DNA of 64,000 nucleotides, taken from Acanthamoeba lenticulata. Its lineage: Eukaryota; Discosea; Longamoebia; Acanthamoebidae. A program made the translations under genes and the position numbers. The notes under the pieces were generated by a model, which was given only the letters and a program-made list of their open reading frames with translations, had not been told where the DNA came from and made no database searches. The stretch spans positions 1 to 64,000 of the forward strand of contig NAVB01001014.1 in the NCBI GenBank assembly GCA_002179805.1, read 5' to 3'. How positions within the stretch are numbered: the stretch's first letter is position 1; every line of letters starts with the position of its first letter. Shown piece after piece: positions 1-10,135 of the stretch.

Positions 1-2448
1 GTACGCCAGCCGTTATGCGCGTCATTTAATTCCGTGGTGAATGTAGGCGCCCAAGGACTCAAACAGTTCATTGAATGGTACCCCGGCAATCCCGCCGTTT
101 TTGGCAATGATCCTGTTGAATCATGCTCCACTGGTGGTGCCACGCCCACTTCGTATTTCTGCATTACTGTCAACCTCTACGATACGGTCTACTGGCTCGT
201 CCCAACAACGGTACCCGCCAAGGCCTCAAACTCCACCCCTGCCTAGCCTCTTTCCTTAACGGCTGTAATTAATTTAACTCGTTTTTTGTTTTGCTGTTCA
301 CGCAAAAAAAAAAAAAAAACAAAAAAACACCAAATCCTCGCAGGCTCCTTCGGAAACTATTGTGTACGTGCGCTCCACGGACTCGACCTTTGACTATTGG
401 GTCCAGAACTTCAAGTACCGTGTGCTCCCTACCTTCTTTGCAGGAAGTACGTGTCGTTCTCCTCTTGTGCTCTTGCGTTTCATTGTCCCTTCTTTGAAAC
501 TGACCGAGATCAATGCACTTCATGAACTCCCAGCCATCGGTGATGCGAACTGTCAGCTCGGCCAAGGAGTGGCCGTGCCCTACCAGTTCGTCGAACCCGG
601 CACCCTCTATTTTGTCAATCCGGCCAACACCACGATGCGCGGGGCCATCACTGTCCTCAACCAGAGTGCGTTCTCTTTATATGGCTTTCACTTCTGCCAC
701 GACCATTTGTTTGTTCTCGTTGTCTCTTACGTCCGCCTCCTTCTTTCCCGTTCCACTTCGTACAGCGTCCAGCGACTACAAGACCGGTAAGAGCACATTC
801 GACGAGAACGTGGACAGGTTGGTGCCCCCAAGGCTTCCTAGCTGTCAAATTTTCTGCTATTTCTTTCTTTCTAAATGTTGTGCTTATGGCGCCTTTGTTG
901 TGTAGATACGATGACGTGCTGGGCTACATCGTGTTGGTTCTGCTGTCGATCTCTATCGGCGGCGCTTTGTTGACGCTCTTCACGTTCCTCATCTTCCCCA
1001 AGATTAGGACATACCCCATCAAGCTCATCATGTACCTTTGCCTCGTCATCATCGTCGGTACTAGGCTTGCTCCCGTTGTTGTCTTCCGCCAATGAGACTT
1101 GCGCTCACCCAGTGGTGGCCGGCACGCGCAGGCAACTTGTGGTTCATCCTGTGCTTCGAGCCCGAGTTCCGAGAGGACTCTGGTTTGTGCTTCGTGACGG
1201 GTATGATTGTGCACGGCTTCTACGTGGCCAACTTCTGCTGGACTTTCTGCATTGCCTTCAACTTCTACCAGATGATCGTCCGCCGCAACCGCGAGAGCGA
1301 GAGCCTCGAGAAATGGTAATTCGCAAAATGTTTTGTTTTTGTTTGTCCCCACCCTGACAAACTCCTCATTGCCTGCAGGTATCATCTCTTCTCGTGGGGT
1401 ATCCCCGGCCTCTGCGTGCTCTGCACCACCTGCGTGCTCGACTACGGTGACACTGGCGGCGCGTACGGCTCTCACTTGTTTCGTTTTGTTTTCATTTTAT
1501 TGTTGACTTTTGCATTTCTAATAATTCACTTTCATGCAATGCAGGTGCTATGTGACGTCGGCGCTCTACATTTTCCTGTTCTTCTTCATCCCGGGTCTCA
1601 CAATTATCTCGCTCAACGCCATCCTGTTTTTCTTCGTCATCCGCGAGATCCACGAGACGCTGGCCTCGGCGCCCAAGACCGACAAGAAGGACAAGAAGAA
1701 GGAAATCCGCGTCTACATTTCCATCTTCATCTCCATCGGTATGGCGATTCATGGTTGCGTCCCTCTGTTAGCAACAACGCGCCTTATTCTCCTTTTCTAC
1801 ATCTCCGCGCAGGCATGTCGTGGATCTTCGGTTTCTTCATGGTCCTCTTCCCGGAGCGCATCGTGCAGCTGATCTTCTTGACCCTGTTCTCCATCTTCCA
1901 GCCCGCGCAGGGCTTCCTCATCTTCATCTTCTACTGCCTCAACTACAAGGTTTGTTGCCCTTCTTTTCCTGCCATCGAAGCTGACACTGATTTTGACTCT
2001 CCCCGCTCTGCGCGTGCGAGCAGGTGCTGGGCAAGTACGCTGGCCTGGTGGGCTACGTTATTCCCTACTTCAAGCGATGGGAGAACCTGGACTCGCGTGG
2101 CTCGACCTCCTCTGGCCGAACGGCCTCCTCGCGTTCGGGCAGCCGCGCTGGCAGCCGCTCCTCTCGGTACCGATTATCTCCTCTTGGCGTTCGCCGCACG
2201 CAGAGGCTCACCATGGTGTTGTGATCTGCAGGTCGTCCCGGTCGAATGCGTCGTCGGCCAGTGCTGATAGCGCCGACACCTCGTCTCGCGCCTCTTCCCG
2301 GTACCTCCTGTTTTGACGTTCTTACAGTCCTTCAGGCTCTTTGTTGCTAACCTTTACGGTGGGCTCTAGGGCCATGGATGACGACGACGCGTTCAACCAA
2401 CCTGAGGAAGCCACCGGCGGCATCAACTTTGGTGACGATGACCTCTAA
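1..2448 (+). CDS. 7-transmembrane G-protein-coupled receptor (cAMP-receptor/class B-like), 5' end outside the window
   Basis: A cell-surface receptor of the seven-helix type. The reading frame is open at base 1, so the N-terminus is missing. Several exons encode an extracellular region that includes a segment reading LNQTDYKTGKSTFDENVDR. The helices follow, starting near 907 (YDDVLGYIVLVLLSISIGG). Short loops contain FPKIRTYPIK and, after helix 4, YHLFSWGIPGLC. A basic third cytoplasmic loop (PKTDKKDKKKE) precedes helix 6 (YISIFISIGMSWIFGFFMV) and helix 7 (QGFLIFIFYCLNY). The cytoplasmic tail is Ser/Arg-rich (repeated SSRSS/SRAS) and ends in an acidic stretch just before TAA at 2446-2448. Introns can be phased at about 1807 and 1951-2024. 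The loop-4 WGIP motif resembles the cAMP-receptor-like/class B group of social amoebae. The ligand and exact subfamily are not clear from sequence. Confidence 0.75.
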
Positions 2449-2714
2449 GCAGTCTTCGTCTTCTCCTCGGGCTGTCTTTCTTTCTCTGATGCGCTTTGCT
2501 TCCTTGTCGTCGGGTGGTTGTTTTTTAACATCTCTCGGATCGTGGGGACGCGCCAGCGCCCCGTGCAGTTTTTCCGGTATTTATTTGTACGACTAAAGCA
2601 CACCACCACGCTCTCTGTTCTCTTTTGCGAAGGGGACGGGAGGAACGACGCGAAGGGTCGAGGAACGTCGACGCCACCGCACAGAAAGAGGCACGGGTAG
2701 AAGGGAAAAAAATT

Positions 2715-2785
2715 TGCGCCGTCCGGGAATTGAACCCGGGCCCGCCGCGTGGGAGGCGGCGATCCTACCACTGGACCAACGGCGC
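2715..2785 (-). tRNA. tRNA-Gly(CCC)
   Basis: A 71-nt cloverleaf on the minus strand. The acceptor stem pairs GCGCCGT with ACGGCGC and the discriminator base is A. The A box (TGGTCCAGTGG) and B box (GGTTCAATTCC) match the internal RNA polymerase III promoter. The seven-base anticodon loop CTCCCAC gives anticodon CCC. A T-rich run directly follows the 3' end on the transcribed strand, as expected for a Pol III terminator. It forms an inverted pair with an identical copy at 2973-3043. Confidence 0.95.
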
Positions 2786-2972
2786 ATTTCTTCTGCAATA
2801 GAAATATATGTATACGGTGGAGCTTATCACGGTATGTACCCAGATAATTGACATTAAAAAAGAATGTAAGCCAATTGGCAGGCCGAGAAAAAAGTGTTTG
2901 TTCGTGTCAGGACTGGGAGATTTGTGTTGCAGTCAAAGTACTATATACATAAACTTTTATTGCAGAAGAAAT

Positions 2973-3043
2973 GCGCCGTTGGTCCAGTGGTAGGATCGCC
3001 GCCTCCCACGCGGCGGGCCCGGGTTCAATTCCCGGACGGCGCA
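2973..3043 (+). tRNA. tRNA-Gly(CCC), second copy
   Basis: Identical over 71 nt to the tRNA at 2715-2785 but on the opposite strand: same acceptor stem, A box, B box and CCC anticodon loop. Fifteen bases of 5' flank are also identical between the two genes. A TTTT run shortly after the 3' end (about 3050-3053) can act as terminator. Confidence 0.95.
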
Positions 3044-3399
3044 GAAATCTTTTGGTTGAGGATTGAGCTTGTTTTCCAAACATGCTTTTTGTTGCTTGTC
3101 TGGTAACTTCGCCAACAAACTGCTTTTCCGGCGGGTGGCAGCCGGACGGTCCTGTCCCGAAGCCTTGCTGCCTGCATGTTCCTCCTGGCTAACGTGCTCG
3201 CGTGGGTGCGCGGGCGTCGGCGACTTCTTCGGAGGTTTTACCGAAATTCTCTTGTACGATCTGTGGCCCACCGAGTGATCGACCAGCGGCCGCCTCGCCA
3301 AAAGGTCTACCAAACCTAACCACACTTAAGAGTTATCCACCAAACAGGTACGCTTTGTTCGTACGGCTTGACAGGCAAACACTCACCACGGCCACTAGG
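3044..3399. other. Intergenic region before the first oxidoreductase gene
   Basis: 356 bases with no gene I can support. It should hold the second tRNA terminator and the promoter/5' UTR of the gene starting at 3400. I see no repeat or clear promoter motif. A minus-strand open frame here runs through the tRNA and is not credible. Confidence 0.5.
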
Positions 3400-5546
3400 A
3401 TGTCAAGCCCCGAGGTCGCCTATCATCCAAGCATTTGGCAGCTGAGCCACATCAAGCGCCATGGCCCTGCTCGGGCGTTCCCCCCGCTTACTGGGCCCAT
3501 CTTAACGAAGTTTGACGTCGCGGTCATCGGTACTGCCACGAACCCATCAGTGTGGAACTTGCGCGCACTCTGAACACATATGCTACACGCAGGAGCTGGC
3601 ATGTTTGGGCTGACCACCGCCCTGAAGTTGCGAGAGCATGGCGTGAACGTGGTGGTCATCGAAGCCCACCGTGTGGGCATGGGCGTGGGTGGCTTCAGCA
3701 CAGCCAAGCTTTGCAGCCTCCAGCGCACCATGCTGTCCCAGATCCGCGCCAAGTTCAACGACGACGTCATACGCGCCTACGGCACCATGAACCAAGACGC
3801 CATCGCCGACATTGAACACTTGGTGCGAAAGTACAACATCGACTGTTGCTTCGCGCGCTCCACCCACACGACCTTCGCAATGAATCCCGACGAGGTGCCC
3901 AGTGTAGACTCGGAGACCACCAACGCGCTCACGGCCGGTGCGTATGCAGCCAAGGTCCTTCGTCCCGCAGCCGCCGCAAGGGTCTAACACTCGGGAGTGG
4001 GCGCGCAGGACTTGTGGTCCAGCGGGTGGACACTGCCGGCGGCGACCTGCCGGTGAGCGTGCCCTTCCACGGGGGCGTCACCGCCGAGAACCAGGCGCAC
4101 TTCAACAGCTACTCCTACATGGTGGGCATCGCCGAAGTGCTTGACCGGGCTGGAGTGCCCATCTACGAGAACAGTCGCGTCAACTCCATAAAGTGCGTCA
4201 GCCCCCACGCTCGCTCATGGGATCGGGTCTGGGTGGAGCCACTGATCGCGGCGTGGCGGCACAGGAAGAAGGCGCCGCACAGAGTGATGACGGTCGATGG
4301 CGGAGAGGTCTTGGCCGACCGTGTCGTGGTGGCCACCCACCTGCCTTTCATCGACCGCTCGGGCCACTTCACCGTCAACAGCCCGAGCCGGTCCTACTGT
4401 ATCGCCGCCACCCTGCACGACAACGCCCAGCTCATCAAAGGTGAGGATGATCGTCCTCCACTTGAGTGTCACGGCTCGTCATTGACTTGGTGTGTTGGCG
4501 AGAATCTCAGGAATGTACATGACCGTCACCCAGCCACAGACGCGCTCGCTGCGGCCCTACGATGATGGCACGGGCGAGCCCGTCCTGATCGTGTGCGGCA
4601 ACGACCACCCGGCGGGCGATTTCCCCAAGGAGGGCGCCGAGAGTTGCTACACGGACCTTGTGGCCTGGACCTCGCTCCACTTCCCCGTCAAGGTCCCTTG
4701 CGTCCCATTGAAGCCAGGGGCTTGTGGTGGTATCGCCGGCGGACAATGTCAGCTGACGTCGTGCGCGTTGGCCGCGCGAGCAGGAGATCGTTGCCAAGTG
4801 GAGTGCGATGGACTACATGCCCGCGGACAAGCTGCCCTACATCGGCTATGCCTACCACGGCACCAAGACCATCTTCACCGCCACGGGCTTCCAGAAGTGG
4901 GGCCACACCAATGTATTCGCCCAAAACAAGCCAATGCGATGTCGAACTCCAAAGACACTCACGCTTGTGTTCGCACTTCACAACCCGCAGGGCCACGCGG
5001 CGGCTCTGGTGGTGACCGACTTGATCCTGCAGCGGGACAACCCCTACGCCAAGATGTTTGACGCGCGGCGATGGGACGTGTCGCATTCGTTCATGACGAC
5101 GGCCATGATCCAGGCTCATGTGGCCAAGCACTTTGTGGGCGACCGCCTGCAGCACCGCAAGGGGCCCGACATCGAGGACCTCGGTCTCGGCTGCGGCGGC
5201 ATCTGTAAGGATCGTGGCCACGTCGTGGCTGCCTATCGCGATGAATCTGGTAATGCCATGCTACTTACTCTCTGGCTTTCTTCTCTTTGCCATCACCTTC
5301 CTTCCTTCTGATTGATGGTGGCGGTCGTCCTTGCACCTGAGCAGGCCAACTGCACAAGTTCAGTGCGACGTGCACGCATCTGGGCTGCCACGTGAACTGG
5401 AACGACGCCGAGAAGAGCTACGACTGTCCGTGCCATGGCTCGCGCTTCGATGGCAAGACCGGCGCCGTGCTGCACGGCCCTGCGACCAAGCCCCTCCCGC
5501 CCATCGACGCGGCCTCTTCGACCTCCTCCACTCAGGGAACGCTGTA
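3400..5546 (+). CDS. FAD-dependent oxidoreductase with C-terminal Rieske [2Fe-2S] domain, copy 1
   Basis: A fusion of a DAO-type FAD oxidoreductase and a Rieske domain, an architecture known from bacteria. It should pass electrons between a flavin and a 2Fe-2S cluster; the substrate is unknown. The FAD-binding Rossmann motif ([12 protein letters not shown]) is formed across the first intron. The Rieske ligands are in CTHLGCH and CPCHGS, including both extra cysteines of the high-potential type. Eight exons join in phase with introns 3530-3592, 3938-4008, 4193-4264, 4441-4510, 4693-4783, 4913-4990 and 5250-5344. Intron 4193-4264 is 72 nt without a stop and could be retained. Stop TAA is 5544-5546. 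It is followed in tandem by a paralogue at 5982. Intron positions are partly shared with copy 2; copy 1 has three extra (3938, 4193, 4693) and lacks the one copy 2 has at 6386. Confidence 0.9.
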
Positions 5547-5981
5547 AGCCAGTCGGATGACGACAGGCAAAAATGAACTTTACTTTTCGTGTCCCACTAC
5601 GGCTGATGAACCAACCAAGACCAAGTAGTCGTGCTCACGAAATCCCACCAGCTCTCGGTCTGGTTTTGGCCAGTCTCGCCTGACCGATCGATGTTTCGTT
5701 GAGGCCGAGGAGGCCAGTTCCCTCCTGAAATTCTGAGGGACGAGGTGGACGAGTGCGCGATGAGCGTGACCTGCGCGGCAGAAGAGGGAGAGCGAGAAAG
5801 CTTGCTGCACACTGTACCATTTCACTCACTACCCGCAGGTGCTGCACACACAACCCAACAACTAAAGATTCGAGCCACCACCCAGGTGCGCCAGCTCGCC
5901 TTCTCCCCCATACAGTGGTGACCTCGCAACTCCAACCTCGCTCGGACTCATCCCGACACGCTCTAGCCACAAACACAGACA
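5547..5981. other. Intergenic region between the two oxidoreductase genes
   Basis: 435 bases that must contain the 3' UTR of copy 1 and the promoter of copy 2. I see no further gene, no duplicated block and no clear regulatory motif. Confidence 0.5.
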
Positions 5982-7959
5982 ATGAATTGCGGTTCGTCGC
6001 TCAAGTCGAGCATTTGGATCAAGAGCCACGTCAAGCGGTTTGGCGAGTTCAAGCGCTTCCCCCAGTTGGCGAGCAAGCTCACCGACAAGTTCGATGTGGC
6101 CGTCATCGGTGTGTGTGGCGTGCACCTTTACTTGCGTTGTCTCGAAGACCTGACCCTCGAGTTGGCCTTTATCATCAGGCGGCGGCATGTTCGGTCTGAC
6201 GGCGGCCCTCAAGCTGCACGAAGAGGGCAAGCGCACGGTCGTCCTCGAGGCCCACCGCGTGGGCATGGGCGTGGGCGGCTTCAGCACAGCCAAGCTTTGC
6301 AGCCTCCAGAAGAACGTGTTCACCCTCCTCCAGAGCAAGTTTGGCGACGACGTCATCCGCACCTACGGCCGCATGAGCCAAGAAGGCACGCTCCTCCTCT
6401 GTCAGCCAAGCCCCCTTTGCTCCCAGGGCTTTGCTCATCTTCTTGCTGTTGTCAAATAGCCATCGAGGACATCGAGCGAGTGGTGAAGAAGTACAACATC
6501 GACTGCGGCTTCCAGAGGAACGCACACACGACCTGGGCCATGAACCCCGACGAGACGAGCACCGTCGACTCAGAGGCCGAGGGCGCCGCCAAGGCCGGCC
6601 TGGCGGCGAGCAAGGTGAGCGACTCGCACGGCGACCTGCCCGAGAGCGTGCCCTTCTACAGCGGCGTTCGCGCCGAGAACCAGGCCATGTTCAACAGCTA
6701 CTCGTACATGGTGGGCATCGCCGACGTGCTCGACAAGGCCGGCGTGCCCATCTACGAGATGACTCGCGCCCAGGACGTGAGCCTCCGCGGGCCACCTCAC
6801 ACGGTGACCACCGTCGGCGGCGGCGAGCTCGAGGCCGACAACGTCGTCGTGGCCACCCACCTGCCCTTCCTCGACCGCACCGGCCACTTCACCGTCACTG
6901 AGCCCGACCGCTCCTACTCCATCGCTGTCACCCTCACCGACAATTCCAAGATGCCCAAAGGTGAAGCCCAGCTCTTCCTTCTCCCTCTTCTTCTTCTTGT
7001 GTTGTTGGTGTTGCTTGCTAACGGCTCTATCGTCGTCTTTATCGCCAAACAGAGATGTACATCTCGGTGACCAAGCCCCACTCGCGCTCCATCCGGCCCT
7101 ACGACGACGGCACGGGCCAGCCCGTCCTGGTCGTGTGCGGTGAGGGCCACCCGGCGGGCGATTTCCCCAAGGAGGGCGCCGAGAGCTGCCTGGACACCCT
7201 CGAGGACTGGACGCGCCACCACTTCCCGGTCAAGGAGGTCGTGGCCAAGTGGGGCGCGTTCGACTACATGGCGGCCGACAAGCTGCCCTACATCGGCTAC
7301 GCGCACCACGGCACCAACAGCGTCTACACCGCCACGGGCTTCATGAAGTGGGGCCACACCACCGTACGCCTTGCCTCGACTGCCGCCATTTTGATTCACG
7401 CTCACTTACTCGCGTGGTGGTGTGCAGGGCCAAGCCGCGGCGTGCATCATCGCCGACATGATCGTGGGCAGGACCAACCGCTACGCGGAGATGTTTGACG
7501 CGCGGCGATGGGACGTCACGCACTCGTTCATGGACGCTGCCAAGATCCAGGCCCACGTGGCCAAGCACTTTGTCGGCGATCGCGTGAAGCACATGATGGG
7601 TCCCGACATCGAGGACCTCAAGCCCGGCTGCGGCGGCATCTGCAAGGATAAGGGCGGCGTGGTTGCCGCCTACCGTGATGACTCTGGTAATGTCTTGTTG
7701 CCCTCTCTCCTCTCTCTCTCTGGTTCTGCTCGGCCTGTTGGTAACAGGCAAGTTGCGATGCGCGTGAGCAGGCCATCTGCACAAGTTCAGTGCGACGTGC
7801 ACGCACCTGGGCTGCCACGTGAACTGGAACGACGCCGAGAAGAGCTACGACTGTCCGTGCCATGGCTCGCGCTTCGATGGCAAGACCGGCACCGTGCTGC
7901 ACGGCCCTGCGACCAAGCCCCTCCCGCCCATCGACGCGGCCTCCACGTCTTCTCTCTAA
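5982..7959 (+). CDS. FAD-dependent oxidoreductase with C-terminal Rieske [2Fe-2S] domain, copy 2
   Basis: Tandem paralogue of the gene at 3400 with the same two domains: FAD motif [12 protein letters not shown] across the first intron, then Rieske motifs CTHLGCH and CPCHGS. Six exons join in phase with introns 6109-6178, 6386-6459, 6961-7052, 7364-7427 and 7687-7771. The second intron begins with GC rather than GT (AAG|GCACG), yet splicing there restores the conserved MSQE-AIEDIE junction seen in copy 1. Stop TAA is 7957-7959. The N-terminal half has diverged clearly from copy 1, but the last exon (7772-7943) differs from it at only 3 of 172 positions, which suggests gene conversion. Confidence 0.92.
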
Positions 7960-8206
7960 GGGGGTGTGACAATACACACATGGACATTACTCCTGCGTTC
8001 GAGATCTCTCTGGCGATACGAGAAGGGGCTATGCGATCACATCGCGCACCCAACACTTTGCAGTGTGAAGTCTAAAGGTGGGATGGGCTGTGCCAACAGT
8101 GCTCGGTCGGACGTGGCTGTTCCCTTCTATGATCTTCGCCACAAAGATGTCTTGGCGCGAAGAGTACAGGCAACGGGGGATTTGTTGGGGGGGGGGTAAA
8201 CGATGT

Positions 8207-9184
8207 TCAGGAAGTCGTGGGTTCGGTGTCTTTACCCACCGCCTTTCGTCGTCGTTTGGTGGCTGACCCTGCTTCTTCGCCATGAATTGGTGAACCCTCC
8301 TCTTTCTGGGTATCATCACTGGGTAGCTCGTCGGGCGTCGTGGCAGCAGCCGCCAAGCGCGCAGCCCGCTTGTTCTTCACAGTTTGCAAGAGTTGGGCGT
8401 GGCTTGTTTCCAGGCCGAGCAGCCACTGTTTATGCTCCAGTCCGCCCGAGTAGCCCACCAGAGCTCCATTTGCCCTGTGAAGAAGGCCCGTTCCTGTTTG
8501 TCTCAATGTTGGTGCCAAGGGCAGAGGTAGCGCTACCCGATGATGCGGTGGCAGGGCACGCAGATGCAGATGGGATTCTTGCCGTTTGCTGCCCCGACCG
8601 CCCGGCGAGCCGACGGCCGATTGATCCGCGTGGCGATATCCGAGTAGGTGGCGGTTCGTCCGTAGGGTACATTCTGTAGCTCCTGCCACACGCTCTGCCC
8701 TCCCCCCCTCCCCGCCAGTTTGTTTGTGCGCAGCGTTTGGGGGGAGGAGAAGCGAGGCACCTTCTGAAAGTCGGTTCCAGTAAGGTGGAGCGGCAGGTCG
8801 AACTTGGTGCGCTTTCCTTCAAGGTACTCCCCTAACTGAGTCACGGCCTTGGCCAGCACGGGGTGCTGTGTGGCCAACCCAAGTCATGCATCTTCTCTAC
8901 CGCAAGATTTCTTTATGGGGGGGGGGAGACGCTACGTCGTTGAGTTGATCTGGCGCTACCTCCTGGCCGCCTGTGCACTCGGCAGGCGGGTCGCCAGACG
9001 AAGAGAAGAAGAGGATGTGGGTGATGGCCTCTTCGGTTGGGTGGGCGGTCACAGCCAATGTGCCCGACGGCGACTCGACGCGAGTCCAGGGGCCTGACGC
9101 GGCAGGCGGCGCCTTACGCTTGTGCTTCGCGAGGCTCATCTCAACGCCACCCAGCGCTTGTCCGCGGACAAGGAGACGACGCAT
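8207..9184 (-). CDS. Methylated-DNA--protein-cysteine methyltransferase (O6-alkylguanine repair)
   Basis: A suicide repair protein that moves alkyl groups from O6 of guanine to its own cysteine. The active-site motif is PCHRIIG, followed by ANGALVGYSGGLEHKQWLL. The helix-turn-helix region reads NRPSARRAVGAANGKNP. Three introns can be phased: 8866-8935 (joining LND to HPVLAKAV), 8695-8760 (joining GTDFQK to SVWQEL; 66 nt with no stop) and 8475-8536 (splitting the GG of HRIIG). ATG at 9184 is chosen because it gives a normal N-terminal region; an in-frame ATG at 9139 is also possible. After the catalytic domain there is a long basic tail with KRRRKA, possibly a nuclear signal, ending in TGA at 8207-8209. 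The tail is longer than in bacterial Ogt. Confidence 0.9.
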
Positions 9185-9253
9185 TGTGGACCCGAAAAGA
9201 TTCGTAGAAGAAGTATTTACAAAAAGACAACACACGCGCGTGTCGCCGACACG

Positions 9254-9818
9254 TTACGGCGAAACCTCTTCAGCTGTGGCGTCGTCCTCCAACAGCAGCT
9301 CGCTCATTGTCACGCTGTTGAAGCAAAGAGACACGATAATTAGACGAGAGGGTGGTTCTGTGGGGGAAGCCTGGGGTGCGTGCCTCGTGATGGGAGCAGG
9401 GGGCGACACCTCGAGGTGCGCGTCGAGCCCTAAGCGATGCACAGCCTGCCAGATGTCCTCCTCAACAACTACGAGTCGCCCGCGCTGGCGTAAGGGCGCG
9501 TCCGTACAAGAGCGGCGGGAAAGCTTTTGCGTACTCATGACCGGCTGTGCTACGTTCATGTTGTTGTGTCTCTGCTGAGCGTTGCCAGCGGCGAGACGGG
9601 AGATGTCCCCCACAAGCTCTTTCACCACGCGCTCCAGTTCGACGCCCCTACACGAGCGATTGGGTGAGTGCGTTTATTGCGACTCCGCAGAACCAAACGG
9701 GTGGAGCGCACACTTCAGCGGCGACCTGAGTGGAAGGGAGCTGGTGCTGTTGGAGAGCGCGGCGTACGAGATGACGACTTACGAAGTCGGGCACCAGCAC
9801 CTGACGTTCTTCGGCCAT
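9254..9818 (-). CDS. Small histone-fold protein (NF-YB/Dr1-like shape)
   Basis: A short protein whose spliced product has the three-helix layout of a histone fold. Helix 1 is about VPDFVSRHLVRRALQQ. A long helix 2 (ELERVVKELVGDISRLAAG) is completed across intron 9648-9711. Helix 3 (VVVEEDIWQAVHRLGLDAH) follows intron 9485-9553. The helix 3 pattern resembles NF-YB-type subunits, in which a DDLLWAM-like stretch precedes LGF. Such proteins work as DNA-binding heterodimers in the nucleus; the partner is unknown. ATG at 9818 is preferred, but the frame is open back to 9914. A third intron near 9349-9400 is possible, so the C-terminus is uncertain. It lies about 70 bp upstream of the methyltransferase gene on the same strand. 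Confidence 0.55.
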
Positions 9819-10135
9819 GGCCGCGCTCCAACGCAGTGGTTGCCTTTGTTTGAGACGGCTCTGTCGTGCTGTGAGTGCGGCGCTCTTGTGTTGGCTCTGT
9901 GGACTTGCCGGCAACTAGATACAAGAAAAGGAAACGGTGAAGGAAAACGTAGCGGAAAAGGTTAGGGAAGGACACGAGGACGAAGGCCGACGGAACCAAG
10001 GGGAAGAGGAAGCCGAGATTTCACGAAGGGCTCGTTCGTTGCTGGCGTGCTTCGCCGTGGCGCGCAGATGTCGTGGCCGCATGGACTTGTTCGGCCTCCA
10101 GCAGCCCGCACTTAAGATTTCAAACAACAAACACT
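9819..10135. promoter_or_regulatory. Divergent promoter region
   Basis: 317 bases between the starts of the histone-fold gene (-) and the CBS gene (+). It must carry both promoters. I see no clear TATA box or repeat. Confidence 0.4.

Larger units (their letters stand above)
2715..3043. repeat. Inverted repeat of a tRNA-Gly gene with its 5' flank
   Basis: The arms are 2715-2800 and 2958-3043, 86 nt each, perfectly complementary, separated by a 157-nt spacer. The two tRNA genes are transcribed away from each other out of the spacer. Both carry AT-rich TATA-like sequence just upstream of the shared 15-nt flank. Confidence 0.9.

Noticed and set aside
2957..3325. Minus-strand open frame of 122 residues
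   Set aside because: Runs through the tRNA-Gly gene at 2973-3043 and has no recognisable content.
4193..4264. Possible 24-residue insertion in oxidoreductase copy 1
   Set aside because: It has GT...AG ends, typical intron length and no counterpart in copy 2, so it is better read as an intron that happens to keep the frame.
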